Notes under the pieces: generated by a model
Databases searched by the model: none
Told to the model about the DNA's origin: nothing
What the model saw: only the letters and a program-made list of their open reading frames with translations
Translations under genes and position numbers: made by a program
Assembly (NCBI GenBank): GCA_009746045.1
Contig: RPFO01000165.1
Location: 6,187,689 to 6,251,688, forward strand
From: Mesostigma viride
Taxonomy: Eukaryota; Streptophyta; Mesostigmatophyceae; Mesostigmatales; Mesostigmataceae
Length of the DNA: 64,000 nt
Reading direction: 5' to 3'
Shown: piece after piece, positions 22,101 to 34,179 of the stretch
How the letters are laid out: every line of letters begins with the position of its first letter
How positions within the stretch are numbered: position 1 is the stretch's first letter

Positions 22101-25100
22101 TAATATACATTTCATGAACGCTTTTATCGTGCTCCCTACATCTCCCGATTCCCAGGACCTGATCAGGGAGCTGATGCAGAAGAACCCGTAAGTACTGCCT
22201 ACTAACCCCCCCTATTCCCCTCTTCCTATTCCCTACCTGTATCTACCTATTCCCAGGACCTGATCGGGGAGCTGATGAAGAAGAACCCCGCGTTTAAGCC
22301 GCCTGCCGACTACCGCCCCGAGAAGAAGTTCCGCAAGCTGCACATCCCGCTCAAGGAGTACCCCGGGTACAACTTCATCGGCCTAATCATCGGGCCGCGC
22401 GGCAACACGCAGAAGCGCATGGAGAGGGAGACCGGCTGCAAGATCGCAATCCGCGGCAAGGGCTCGGTCAAGGAGGGGCGGGTACGTCGGTTTGCCTAGG
22501 TTGGGTTGATGGAGGTAGGTGCACAGGGTAGCGGATGGCCGCAAGGTCGCCATCCGCGGCAAGGGGGCGGTCAAGGAGGGGCGGTTAGGTGCATTTTTGT
22601 GTTAGTGATTGATTCCATTTTTGTGCCTTGTTTATGCGGCCAAGAGCATGGAGGATTGTTGGGCGAATTGTAGCAGGATTGCCGTCCGCGGAAGGGAGAC
22701 AGGCACTTTGTCTTGCCCAGCACTTCGGTTTCCTGCTGGTGACAAGCTCATATTAGGGCCCGGTTATGTCAATGTCTTACCAGAATGTCATATTGTTCCT
22801 TACTGCAGGGTCGGGCAGCTTGTATCTGGATAATTTATGGACATAGTCCCATGCGTTTCTTGTTGAATGTTATCATATTCCTTATCTGGAATTCTTCATG
22901 TGGATCCTTTAATATTTTTTTGAAACCCAGTGCAATGTCCAGCCAGAGCCGAGCGAATGTGAGGACCTAACTAGAGCATGCATTCCTATCTAAGTGCTCT
23001 GCTTATGTATCCATGTGTGTGCCTGCGCTGGTTGTCTCCTTGATATGTTTGCCTATCACAGAGCCGTTGTGAGATGACGCCGGACCCGAGCAAGCACAAG
23101 GACCCTAACTAACTTATAGATGCCTATTTAATCGCTCTTTTTATGTATCCTTTTCTTTACCTGTCACAGAGCCGTCGCGAGATGAAACCCGACCCGAGCG
23201 AGAATGAGGACCTGCATGTCCTCATCCAGGGCGACGACGACGAGCTGCTGGACAAGGCATACAACATGGTGGCCAAGCTGCTGGTGCCCGTGGAGGAGGG
23301 GGCCAACGAGCACAAGCGCACACAGCTGCGGGAGCTGGCCGCGCTCAACGGTAAGCGTGCGGTATAGAGACCATGGGCTGTGCGGTATAGTGACCATGGG
23401 TAGGGGGTTCTAGTGACAGGGCGTACTGTGGGTATGGTGCAATATTGTCGTCAGAAAGCAACAAACGTGAAAACGCCAGCTGCCCAACTGTGGGTATGGT
23501 GCAAAATGGCAGTGATGTGCTTGGGCATGGGCCAGGAAGGGAGGGCAAAGCTGGCTTCGCTGAGTGGTTGGCCTTCGATCCGCGGTGGGCGCAGACTGAC
23601 GGCCTGATGGGCTGCATAGTGACTCGTCCTACTGCAAATAGCGGCAACCTGGTGTGACTGCGCATCCGTGTGGACTCGGTTTGCTCGTTTTTTTTCATGC
23701 CTGCTGTAGAATGGCAGGCGCACCGCGCAATCACATTTTTTTGCTCTTTATTCTTCACTTTGGAGTTAAGCGTTAACCCCTTAAATATAAGCGCAAAGCT
23801 TACCCCTAATAATATAAGCGCAGAGCTTACCCCTCCCTCCACCCGCTTTTCCCCCTGTTCCATCCACCAGGCATGCTGGGCGAGGATATGTCTGATGCTA
23901 ATTAAAGATCTGACCCCTCCCCTCCCCCTTTTCCCCCTCATTCCCCACCCTCTTGCCCCTCCCCTCCTCACCCCCTTGCCCCTCCCCTCCTCACCCATTT
24001 GCCCCTCCCCTCGCCACCAGGCACGCTGCGCATGAATGTTTCTGATGCCAGTTATATAGAGATCTAAGCCCTCTCCCCCCGTTTTCCCTCATTCCTGCCC
24101 CACCCACCCCACCAGGCACGCTGCGGGAAGACGAGTACTGCCGGCTGTGCGGCGAGCCGGGCCACCGCCAGTTTGACTGCCCTGACCGCTTCACCGGATC
24201 GGCCAAGATCATCGACCTGCAGTGCGCCATCTGCGGGGACGGCGGCCACCCGACGATCGACTGCCCCATGAAGGGGACGATGAAGGGCCACAAGATGGAC
24301 TCGGAGTACAAGTCCTTCTTGGCCGAGCTCGGGGGTGGTGACCCTGATATCGAGGGGGATGCCCCCGGGACGGCGATGGATAATAATAGAGGTGGGGGGG
24401 GGGCGCCGTGGGCACCTTCCGGTGGGTATGGAGGCAGCGGGGGCGGGGGCGGGGGCGGCCCGCCTGGGCTTGGGTCAGGGCCAGGGGGGGGCCCTGGCAT
24501 GGGCGGCGGTCCACCCGGTGGCCCGAGGGAGATTGACGAGTCGAAGCTGTACGTTGGGTACTTGCCCAACTCGGTGGATGATGACCGGCTCATGGCGCTC
24601 TTCATGCCGTTTGGAGCGCTTGAGGAGGCAAAGGTACGGGGGGGGGGGGGGGGAAGCGGGAATGAGCGCAAATAAGAAAATTGTACATTATGGGGGGAGT
24701 GATTATGATTTTCTTGGTTCCATTTAGTGCATCGTTTGACCCTTCCAAAAAGAGGATTTTGCTTTCGTGCAAATAGGTGCATGTGGGTGGGTGAGCGGCA
24801 GTTTTATACTCTTTCATAAAGGAAGTGTAGGGAGGGTAGCTGGAAGTAGGGTGGAAGGGTCCGGTGGCCTCCATCAGAGGCGACCGATCTTCAATTAGTA
24901 CGTTGGTTATGTATTACTCTGAAGCAATGTCCTGGAAGCAAGCTATCCAGGCATCTAGGGGCGGACTACTCCTTGGCCATTCGGTGAAGGAACGTGCGTA
25001 GCCTAACCAAATTTCTCTATATGCCAGACCTGTCTATATGCCTGGCTTGTCTATATGCATCCATGTATGGGGCATACTGGAATATCGCGTAGGTCCGTGC

Positions 25101-27423
25101 GTAGTACTCCTGCGCACTTAGGTCTAGTGGACCTGTCTATATGCCTGACTTGTCTATATGCATCCATGTATGGGGTATACTGGAATATCGCGTAGGTCCG
25201 TGCGTAGTACTCCTGGGCACTTAGGTCTAGTGGTGAGTCATCTTCTATAGATGCAGCAATATCGGACATATTGGCACCCTTCTCCGGTAAAGAGGTTTTT
25301 CGCAGTTGGGCTGTTTCGAAACGCTAAGTGAGATGCCTTCGGATCAGGAGACTCAACACAGGCGCGAAATCATGCCAAAGGTCCTATGTTCGATTCCTTG
25401 CTGGTAGCTTCTAGGCTTTCTTACTTTCTGTGTTCCGCGGAATCTCAGATCTGGGCAGCTAGCGTTTTCACGTTTGTTGCTTTCTGACGACCATGTATGG
25501 GTTGCTCGGCACTTGAAAGGAACTCTACTTCATTATCTTCCCATACTGCTGCGATATGAAACCGTTGCCTTACTCGTTTCGTTTGCTGCTGCCGTATGCC
25601 CCAGCAGTCTTATCTTTTTGCTGCTGCGGTATGCCCTGGCAGTCTCATGATTACTTTGTATCTGGTACTAAACCCTGAAGCACATTACTTTACCTTGATT
25701 TGTAATTTATATCTGGTACTGAACCCTAAAGCATAATATTTTACCTTGACTTGTCGCTGGTATTCATCCATTACCCACAATGTCATGGTTCCTGACGCTA
25801 CTGCCTTCACGCACGCTGCGACCCTTGGCCGGCGCGTGTGCCTCCCTCCGCACCAGGTCATCAAGGACAGGGTTACGTACGCCAGCAAGGGCTACGGCTT
25901 TGTCAAGTTTGTGGCGGTGTCCGCGGCGCAGGCGGTACGTTTAAGAATCTCTCCCCGTTGCTCGTTATGTTTACTATGTATTATGAAAGGGGGAGAGTAG
26001 CCTCTTCTTAACTTCCACAGTGTTTCGTAGGCGGGACGCCTCTGTCCTAGATCCAGTTGTTTGCCTTGTATGAAAAGCCTGTCCTCTATCCGAGGTCTTG
26101 TAATGCTCTAGTGTCGGAGAACTGAATGGTCTTTTTGCCCTTCACACAGCTGCCTTGCTGCGCCTTTGTCGCCTCTAAGCCCTAATTCCGAGAAATGTCA
26201 GTAATATTGCCAGCTCTATTTGTCATGTGTTTTGGTTTTCCCCCTCCATGAACACCCCACACAACTCATTACTTCCCCCCCCCCCTCTTGATCAATTTCC
26301 CCACTTTTTCCTCAAAACCTCCCCAATATCAATGAGACAACCAGCGCATGCCAGCTTTGTTCATTCCCCAACTTTTTTCTTCCCACCTTTTTAATTTTTT
26401 TTTTCTTCCCATCTGTCCCCTGTAATTATAGTAATATTAATAACAATAATAATCATTATTATTATTATAATTTTATTTTCCCGCGGCAGGCGATCCCCAT
26501 GCCCGGTTGCCAATCCCTCATATTTTTCCCCATTCCTCCTGTTCCACCTGTACGCCTCCCTGCAGGCCATCCAAGGCATGAACGGCTACCACATCGACGG
26601 CAAAGCCCTCGCCGTGCGCGTGGCGGGCACGAAAGGGATGAACCCTCCACCTGGCAGCATGCCCTCCATGGGCGGGCCCCCCCGGCCCCTCTACCCGGTG
26701 GCCTACAGTGGTCCTGGTCAACCCCCGAGACCTGCACCGGGGCAACCACCCCCGCTGCCCCCGGGAGCACCCCCCGGTATGCCCCCACGCCCCAACGGCA
26801 TGCCCCCCATGCGGCCGCTGCCCCCCCACCCGGCATGGATGGCGCCGCCCCCCCCGGTGCAGCCACCCCAGGTCAGGTACCCGGCTCCCCCCATGTCGCA
26901 GCCGCCGCCTCCGTCACAGGATTCGTCCTCTGCGTCTGCCAGCAGCACATCGGGGAGTGTGTACCCCCCTGGGGCGCCGCCCTCCGGGGCCCCCGCGCCC
27001 CCGCCGTACCCAGGGTCCCAGGGCGGATACCAGTCTGCAGGGTACGCGCCGGCCCCCCCGCCGATGTACGGTGGGGGGATGTATGCGCCGCCGCCGCCGG
27101 GGATGCCTCCGGCCCCGTATGGTGCACCACCTATGTACGGTGGGCAGCAGTATATGCCACCACCTCCGGGGGGCGCGCCGTATTATAACCAGCAGCAGCC
27201 TCCCCCACCGATGCCCTATCCGCAGACAGGGTACGGGTATGGGGCGCCACCCCCGGGCGCGCCTACAGGTGGCTATGCTCCGCCGGCGCCAAGTGGCGCC
27301 CCGAGCTATGGCGGGCAGGCTGGCTATGGGGGGAGTGCGACGGGTGACAGCAGTAGTGCGAACACGCAGGCCAAGTCGGTGGAGACGGAGTATGAGCGGT
27401 TCATGTCAGAGATGATGAGTTGA
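19168..27423 (+). CDS. SF1: Splicing factor 1 / branchpoint-binding protein
   Basis: Seven exons in exact phase give about 1,155 residues: 19,168-19,620; 20,172-21,326; 22,257-22,481; 23,170-23,350; 24,116-24,633; 25,857-25,934; 26,566-27,423. SF1 binds the intron branchpoint during early spliceosome assembly in the nucleus. Domains in order: SAP-like helix pair (residues 8-45, [16 protein letters not shown]); acidic linker with KKRRRSRWG and KRKRSRWG; helix-hairpin ([10 protein letters not shown] ... REKLQKERM); KH domain in exon 3 with [15 protein letters not shown]2 in exon 4; two CCHC zinc knuckles in exon 5 ([28 protein letters not shown]); an RRM split over exons 5-7 (LYVGYLP, then KGYGFVKF, then [10 protein letters not shown]); and a Pro/Gly/Tyr-rich tail. 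The C-terminal RRM is the plant arrangement; the N-terminal SAP-like segment is an addition. The exon 1 donor (CAC/GTGGTG) is the weakest boundary. Confidence 0.92.
21366..21545. repeat. Intron minisatellite and GT run in SF1 intron 2
   Basis: A GT dinucleotide run at 21,366-21,392 leads into three tandem copies of a ~50-60 bp unit containing TTTTGGTATGGC.GTATAGG and CCAGAAGAAGAG. The array starts about 40 bp after the exon 2 donor. Confidence 0.85.
22156..22187 (+). repeat. Decoy copy of the SF1 exon 3 start
   Basis: Thirty-two bases copy the first part of SF1 exon 3 (GACCTGATC.GGGAGCTGATG). They are preceded by a CCCAG acceptor and followed by a strong GTAAGT donor, so the copy could be recognised as a micro-exon. 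Inclusion would add 32 nt and break the frame before the KH domain. The true exon begins at 22,257. Confidence 0.7.
25024..25235. repeat. Two-copy ~108-bp tandem repeat in SF1 intron 5
   Basis: Two near-identical copies of a unit starting GACCTGTCTATATGCCTG and ending ACTTAGGTCTAGTGG. They sit inside the intron that splits the RRM. Confidence 0.9.
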
Positions 27424-28372
27424 GTCGAATTCAACTGACCCCAAGGTCGACTTTGACCAGTTGAAACAGCAAGGGTTCATGTTGTGTAGATGGCGAGTTG
27501 ATTATACAACCGTCCCAAGCTTGATTATAACAAGTTGAATTAGCAAGGGCTTATGTCAGAATTAACTGCTTGGGTAGCAAGGGCCCAATCAGAAGTAATC
27601 CTTTTGCATAGGAAGGATTGGTCAAACAAGTTGTCAAACACAGACAAGAGAAAGGCAGACTTGTGCTTTTGTGGTCCGGGTCTTCCAAGTTTCAGGCCTG
27701 CGCTTTTTGTTTCATTGATAGAAATGATTGGTTTGTCGGAAATCACCGACTAGCTGGACAACCAGGGATTCCTAGCTGTAATATTAGGCAAGAGGATGGG
27801 CAGACTGGGAAAGGTGTGCGCTTTCACACATTCACACATATGTGGATTGTGCAGTGGGAAGAGGGAAGATTGCAACAAGCTAGGAAGTGGGCTCACATCC
27901 TTCGTATTGCTGGGCATTGTTGTCTGGCATTCGAGAATTAATTAATGAATGAATGTACACGTGACTGCGTCACGGGAGTGGACGTCCTCCGTGGGAGGGG
28001 AGCGTGGGATGGAAAGGATGATGCTAGCTTTGTAGTTCCTAGTTACAGGGTTGTGGGCACCTCGGCTTGTATCGCTATTCATGAATGCCAGACTGGGTCA
28101 CACGCGGAGCCCCCACTGACTTGGGGGTGGTCTGCAATTCATCACTACATGCATGCCATCTATCCTTGCGAACCATCTGCCTCCTTACTACAGACAAACC
28201 AGGATGCTGCCCGGGTGTGAGCCCGTCCCGTCTAGGGTAGCACATGTCCATGCGTAGCCTATCACGGAAAGTCCACGGATGGCGACGGGCCACGCACGGC
28301 CTGGGGCACGCCAGCTGTGAGGACAAAACGCCCGGGCTGGGTGGCCTTGGTGCCAGCTAGTCTATCTGAGTG

Positions 28373-28437
28373 TCAAGGAGACAACCAGCGCAGGCCAGAA
28401 ATCGGGAGAATCCGGACCATGGTAGCTCGAGCCTAGC
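28373..28437 (+). repeat. Dispersed repeat TCAAGGAGACAACCAGCGC
   Basis: The word TCAAGGAGACAACCAGCGCA, followed by GGCCAGAAATCGGGAGAAT and CCATGGTAGCTCGAGCC, recurs almost unchanged at 46,314-46,375. It recurs in reverse at about 49,841-49,862, 49,870-49,937 and 50,011-50,031. Truncated forms are at 10,637 and 26,335. Each copy lies beside LINE debris, so it may be an end or 5' leader of a mobile element. Confidence 0.65.
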
Positions 28438-28529
28438 TGCCGTTACCTTGTCCGCGTTTTCGAGTCGATCTGGCAAATCAGTGTACAAATCCTCACGTAC
28501 TGCTAATGTGCAAACCAAACAGAATATTG

Positions 28530-28930
28530 AGTGCCTTGCGCACCATCTTGGTGACGTACGTTGCCGCCAAGTCGTTTATCCAGCTGCGTCAGCGTCCATG
28601 TCTCGGCGCTGTTGGTCAGGATCGTCAGAATGACGACCTTGAAGAGGTCACGCTTGACGATCCGGATTAATTAGGGCGGGGTTGCTCCGGCCACCAGCGG
28701 TGGTGGTCATGGAGTTACGCCCGCGCCATGCCTATCCGGGTCGTCAGCCAGGTCGTCCTCGCAGTCGGGACGCCAACTGCCGAGCAACTTGAAGCGGCCT
28801 GAAGTAGGGTAATTTACCTCGGTGTCGTCTACTTGAGGCGGAGTGGGGGCGGGGCTCCGGCCAGGCCGACGGCCAGGGCATCCATTTTGGGGCTGATTTA
28901 ATTGATTGAACTCGTGCTCCCGTTGGGGAG
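28530..28930 (-). pseudogene. LINE reverse transcriptase fragment
   Basis: Minus-strand fragments read FKLLGSWRPDCEDDLADDP and LFKVVILTILTNSAETWTL. They are close to FKLLGSWLPDTADDV and LFKVLVLTVLTYGAEAWTI of the LINE at 46.7-48.4 kb. Frames are broken. The left edge abuts the dispersed CAAGGAGACAACC repeat. The right edge carries CTCGTGCTCCCGTTGGGGAG, also found at about 50,320 and 57,855. Confidence 0.6.
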
Positions 28931-30379
28931 GCATGGAGCATTAATCCCGATGGATATGAAGTGAGACAACTATGCCTGTGTAAGCAAGTAAGTAAGTGAA
29001 CATGCATGCAGTACCCGATGAGGCACTTTTCTACGCGGTTCGATGTACTGCACCCGCAATGAAGGCATGCAAGTGGCACGACTCACTTGCCCAGGTCTGG
29101 AATGGCAGATAGCATTTCCGCGTCATCCGGACTATCCAAGACGACGGCCGTACGCTCGGCCATGATGACGGGTGTGGGGGTAGGTTGCATTGTAACCCCC
29201 GGTAGCCCAGGAGAATATAAAGGCTTCTCCATGAGCCTGAGGGTTTTTAGGGGCATACCCAGGGTGGATGGATGGGTGCATACAATCCTACCGGTCTATT
29301 CTATCTAGAGTGAGCCAGACCCTAGGGTCTAGATCTTGCCTAGCATGCTTCCCACGCTTTGCAAACACGCGGCTTCCCCACTGGTAAGGGGTCATTGTCC
29401 TCTTTAACCTGAGCCCACTTGGCCTTTCAGACTAAATTGCATGAAACCAAGCTGTATACCAGCAATTGTATGCATGCAAGTATTGGTGCACTGGTACCAT
29501 TACATATGACTTGCATGCAATGTAAATCCTTGTGTTGTGCACTCGTGCAAATTCGACTTGTAACAACTGACTTTGACAACAACTGAATTGCCATATACGT
29601 ATGTGGCAAGAAACCGGCAAGTATGCATGTTGCTGTAGATATGCACTCTAAAAGCTTCTAAAATGCGCTGCGCTAGAATCTCAAGAATCATGACATATAA
29701 ACCAGTTTGGCCACGTGAATGAGACCTGATCAATACGGTCTCACGGAAGGCACCCCCGTGAAGCCGCGATCCTTCACAGTATGGAAGTGAGATCTTAACG
29801 TGTCATGCAAGCATATCCAGTGGGATGGGCTGGAAGGGGTACCCTTCAGGCCCGCTCCCACTGCACCTGCTGGCCAGCATACCATACACTGCAGGAAGTG
29901 TATTTCTCACACACAAAGTATTGGCTGCCTTATGGGCTGATACAGGGTAACATGTGTCCGGCTTGGGACGTAACAATGTGGTCACCCCGCCAGCAACCAA
30001 AGGGCTCGTTCTCCAAAAACATGTGAACCAATTGCCCATGACTTTTTGCCCCACATCCCCCCCCCAAGGATAGCGAGATTATTTTCTGCAGAGTGACCCC
30101 AAACCCTCGAGCTCACGCTCCCGGAGCGCTGGGGCAGTTGGCCGGCCACAGCGCGCCGGTCCTGGTGCCACCGTGCCAGGCACCACATGACTCTCTCAAC
30201 ACGGAGGCACATGAATGAAGGAATGCATCGTCCGGGTAATGCCGCACATGTTTGCCTTTATAGCTTTTCCGATGAACCAACAGGCAGAAGATTTGCTTAT
30301 GCTTTCGCCGCTGACGATAGGAGCGGGCAGGCCCGCCACGCCGGCAATAGGTGTGGGGCATGGCCGGGCAAATTTAGCA

Positions 30380-30660
30380 GGCCAATTTATTAGGCCTTCT
30401 CCTCGGTCCTACAGCACTCCCCATCGTTGCTGGCGGCCCTGCCCATCGTTGCAGGCAGCCCTGCCCAGCGTTGCAGGCAGCCCTACTTGGCATTCTCTTG
30501 GAGGAACACCAGCGCGATGCACAGCCCTGCTTGGCCTTCTCCTCTTGCTTGGCCTTGTCCTCCTGCTTGGCCTTCACCTCCTGCTTGGCCTTCTCCTCCT
30601 GCAGCACTCCCCAGTTATACTGGCAGGTCTACTTGGCCCTTTTTTCAAGATTCACCAGCC
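30380..30660 (-). repeat. Minisatellite derived from the LYR gene 3' end
   Basis: Just past the LYR stop codon, an 18-bp unit (reading QEEKAK on the minus strand) repeats at about 30,535-30,605. Short units containing TTGCAGGCAGCCCTGCCCA follow. The unit resembles the last codons of the gene (QQAEKAK), so the array probably grew from the exon end. It lies after the stop codon and is not translated in this model. Confidence 0.6.
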
Positions 30661-30671
30661 CACTGGCGGCC

Positions 30672-32356
30672 CTACTTGGCCTTCTCCGCCTGCTGGTCAT
30701 CCTCGTCGCCCTCGTCGTCGTCCACGTCATCAAAGATGCTCTGCCGGGTGCCGCCAGCCTTCTCGCGCTCCGCCTGCGCCATGCGCGTGGCCTCCAGGAA
30801 CATATAGTTGGACAGTGCACGCACCGCGCTGGTGGGGGGTGGCGTATGCCAGGTGTGGGGCAACAGATGGCGGGGTGGGGCGTGGCGGGTGGTGGGTGGG
30901 TTTGGGGGGGGGACACTTTGTGAGAGGTGGCAGATGGTGGGTCGAGGGTGGTAGGTGACGGATGCCAGATGGCGGATAACAAATTCCAAATGTTTTGTGG
31001 GGTGGATGGTGGGTGGTGGGTGGGGTTGGGGAGCAGACGGAGCGGGACGGATGGCGGGTGGTGGGTGAGGGATGCCAGGAATAGCATTTTTACACAAGTA
31101 CATAGATGTGATAGGGTAGCTGGCATGCCGGCTGAGGATTTCCTTGAACCCGAAAAGTTTGACAGCAACCATGGCAGGCAAGTAGCAGATGCAAGTAAAT
31201 GAGTATGCTACGTCTTGCTCTGGTGGCATGGAGGGGTGGGAGAGGAAGCGCTAAGAGTTGCTAGGCAGGGTTAGGCATGTTCAACGATATAAATCGTTTC
31301 TAGGGCCACAAAGGACGCGAGGAGAGGGGACGCCAAAGACAGTTTGCCACTGTGCCAAACACACCCTTGAGACATGCGTTTGCAACTTGGTTATTCGGCG
31401 ATTAGAAAACTGGGAGAGAAGAGCAGTCTCATGCACCCTGGACAAGCGTTATCAGCATCATTAAATAATTAACTAATTAATTAGTCTCAGCATCATACTG
31501 ACGCTATCGCCGCTGCCACTTTGCTACTAACAAAGAGACACTGTTCTAAAATACGCATGCTCTCAAGGCACGCCATATGTCACATGCTACCCGGACTCCA
31601 ACAGTTGGTAAACCCCATGGTTCTCCCAACCCCGGCATGGGTATATCTGAATTCATGAATCAAGCAGTACATGCTGGTGTTGGGCTAAAAAGGCTGGCGC
31701 TCACTCTTCCTTCTAATCCTCGATGAATAGATTAGGAAGCACATGTTGGTGAGGTAAAGGGTCGATGGGGGCTAAAGAGGGTTGGCGCTTACTCTTCCTT
31801 GTACTCCTCGATCTTCTGGGGATCCTTTTCGTGCTTGTTCCTCTTGAACTGCTCCCGAACCGATGCCCTGAGGATCTCCCGGTTTCCGTTCTGTGTGGGT
31901 CAGGTGGCAAGCCGAGCAGACGAGGCGACACGCCACGAGCAACGTCAGCCCGTGGCCGGACGTTGCCAGGAAAAGTGCTAACGCGCCGGGCACCGTGGAA
32001 AGTGCTTTGCAAGAGAGCGTGAAAACAAGTAGGCAAGGTGAAACTCCCTGCGGAATCCAGTGATGAGGTGGACATTCCCAGCCTTGACCGGCAAACGAAC
32101 ACCACCGCAGTAAACAGCAACGAAGCTCACGGTTAACGTGTGTTAACACCCACCTTCAAGCCTATCATGTCCGCCACCCGAAGACAGTCTCGGTAGATCT
32201 GCAAGAACGAACAGATAAGGCGGCAAAAACGGAAATATCCTTTGTAACCAATTCAAGACGATTACTAGCCAATAGCCCCCGCCACCACCGGTCACAGAAA
32301 AAAAATTCTATTACCTTTGGGACATTCTGCGCGATTTCTTTCGGGAGATGCTGCAT
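30672..32356 (-). CDS. LYR-motif protein, mitochondrial assembly factor type
   Basis: Four exons (- strand) in exact phase encode 113 residues: 32,356-32,315; 32,198-32,154; 31,890-31,793; 30,828-30,672. I start at the ATG giving MQHLPKEIAQNVPK, because the longer frame begins with GTG. Exon 2 carries the LYR-type signature IYRDCLRVADMIGLK. Exon 3 reads REILRASVREQFKRNKHEKD, and exon 4 starts AVRALSNYMFLEATRMA. The family consists of small basic helical proteins that bind acyl carrier protein and help assemble respiratory or Fe-S proteins in mitochondria; the exact partner cannot be told. The tail is unusually acidic (DDVDDDEGDEDD). The gene is divergent from TBCA, with 612 bp between start codons. 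Confidence 0.8.
30855..31090. repeat. GGT/GGGTGG-rich low-complexity intron
   Basis: The intron between LYR exons 3 and 4 starts with imperfect copies of GGTGGTGGGTG and GGATGCCAGATGGCGGAT words. This is a small-scale relative in composition of the large satellite at the left of the window. Confidence 0.6.
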
Positions 32357-32968
32357 GGCAGCGTCCCTCGCAGAAGGCACCCCTGCTGCGAGAAGATTGC
32401 AACGACTAGTTTAGCCCCAGGATGCCAATTCTACCAATCATAGCCGACGAGTGCGTTCATTCTCCTCTGCTTTGAAGCCACGGTGTCATTAAAAAATGTT
32501 TGTAAACGTCGATTTTTGGTTCGAGCAAAATAATGCCATGGTCAATTATCACCAACATGCTACAGCTGACAACTGCAACGCCCGCCCATTCGGCGTCCAC
32601 GAGTCGATTGTATGCGAGTGGCTGGCAGCATAACATTTGTTTTTAGATCTTTCCTTGATTTTTTCGTTGATTTGTGCCCGAGCTCTGCGTAGTGCCTACG
32701 TAAACAAAACCATGATCACGGTCAGAGCAGGGGATACAACCTGAATTATTAACACCGGAGAGGTCAGGTGTTTTGGGTAACGCCCACTATTAAATTGCCT
32801 TTTGTTCAGTCGCGCTGGTTACATGCGTTAAGGCAATCTATCTTGTTCTTTGCAGCCCTTTTCCCTTGTCTGTCGAGATTCCGTGGTGTAGCACACCTGC
32901 CGCGCTTGGATTGATAAAGGGTCGTTACACCGGCTCGTTCAACTTTTACATTCTTGAGTACCGCATAA

Positions 32969-33948
32969 ATGGCAACCCTAAAGGCTTTCAAGATCAAGTT
33001 GGGGACGTTGAAACGGACTCATAAGGAGCTGATGATGTACGAGAAGGAAGTTAAAGCGGAGCAGGAGAAGCTGGAAAGGTTGCAGGCTGCTGGGGCTGAT
33101 TCCCATGACATCAAGCAGCAAGTAAGGCCGCATGTATTTTTAGCTGCTTCTGATGCACCGTATCAGTAGGCCACTTTTTCTCCGTTTCCCCAGCACGTGT
33201 AGGACGACGCCAGTTTGATTACCTATTTAGTGATGCCTGTAAGCGCCATTGTTCGTGGTTACCCACTGGGATTCCAGGAAGGCGTCCTCGCGGAATCCAA
33301 CATGATGGTCCCCGATACCCGGAGACGACTCGAGGTCGCGCTCGGCGCCATGAAGGCTGCGCTGGTGAGACTACATGTATAATTCGACGGTTCCTGGACA
33401 ATTCTTTCTCTTCGTGAACGTCAGTAAATGCTTGACGGCATACCTGAGGTGCCGAGCTTCCCCCAATCCCGGGGTCTGTCCTCATTTCTTGATACACTTC
33501 TTAGTGTCAAACGCCTTGTCCGCTGCTGCTCGCCAGTCACACTGGGCTATTCTATCTGCCCGTTACTAGAGTGCTTAATTGCATCCACTGTACCCAACGG
33601 CATGATCTGTTAGACTACATGGTCTGTTAGATTAGTTAGGTTATTAGCAATGTGGCGAGGGAGTGGACTGTTTGCTAGAATAGGTATTCCAGGTCTGAAG
33701 CATTAGTTAGCAAGATGGTTAAGGAGTGACCTGTGCACTATGCGTTGGTGTTCCAGGTTTGCAGCTGGGTTTCATGACATCTACTTCGTTAACTAATTGT
33801 ATTCTTTCTGTGTATGGCCTTGGTTTTGTATGTGGTCGCCCCGGCATCGCCACAGGTGGAGGTGGAGAAGGATGAAACCGTCACGGGCACGGAAGACTAC
33901 ACGGTTGCTCAAGAACTGGTCAAGGAGGTTGACCTGATTTTCCAGTAG
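32969..33948 (+). CDS. TBCA: Tubulin-folding cofactor A
   Basis: Three exons in exact phase give 110 residues, the normal family length: 32,969-33,121; 33,278-33,364; 33,856-33,948. TBCA is a cytosolic chaperone that captures beta-tubulin released from the CCT chaperonin and passes it to the other tubulin cofactors. Family text is clear: LKAFKIKLGTLKRTHKEL and MYEKEVKAEQEKLERL in exon 1, AESNMMVPDTRRRLEVAL in exon 2, and the C-terminal helix EDYTVAQELVKEVDLIF in exon 3. The protein is all helical, forming a three-helix bundle. Each intron starts GT and ends AG. It is divergent from the LYR gene and so likely shares its intergenic promoter. Confidence 0.92.
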
Positions 33949-34179
33949 AGTCAGAAGAGAAGCGGAAGCATGGCTACAGAGAAGCGCAACGGGACATCGG
34001 ATTTTGGGATGTATGCCTGTGATGGATGCAAGCCTGCGATGGGTGTCTAATTGATGCTATGGGACATTCAGTGTGGTGTTTGCAATGTTTTGCACAAGCA
34101 ACCAAAAATAAAAAATGACAATATTCTTGGATGCACATAAATTTTCGAGCGAGATCTCACGTCAAATTTATACGATTAT

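Larger units (their letters stand above)
27424..30370. other. Intergenic region with repeat debris
   Basis: About 3 kb separate the SF1 stop from the LYR gene 3' end, which faces it. Apart from the shared repeat at 28,373-28,437 and the LINE fragment at 28,530-28,930, I recognise no gene. Short open frames here lack motifs. Confidence 0.4.

Noticed and set aside
25320-25425. Possible tRNA gene (TTCGATTCC word)
   Set aside because: T-arm and acceptor stems do not pair, and no A-box lies at the right distance.
32357-32380. Upstream start (MPSARDAAMQHL) for the LYR protein
   Set aside because: The codon is GTG; the in-frame ATG at 32,356 gives a family-like N-terminus.
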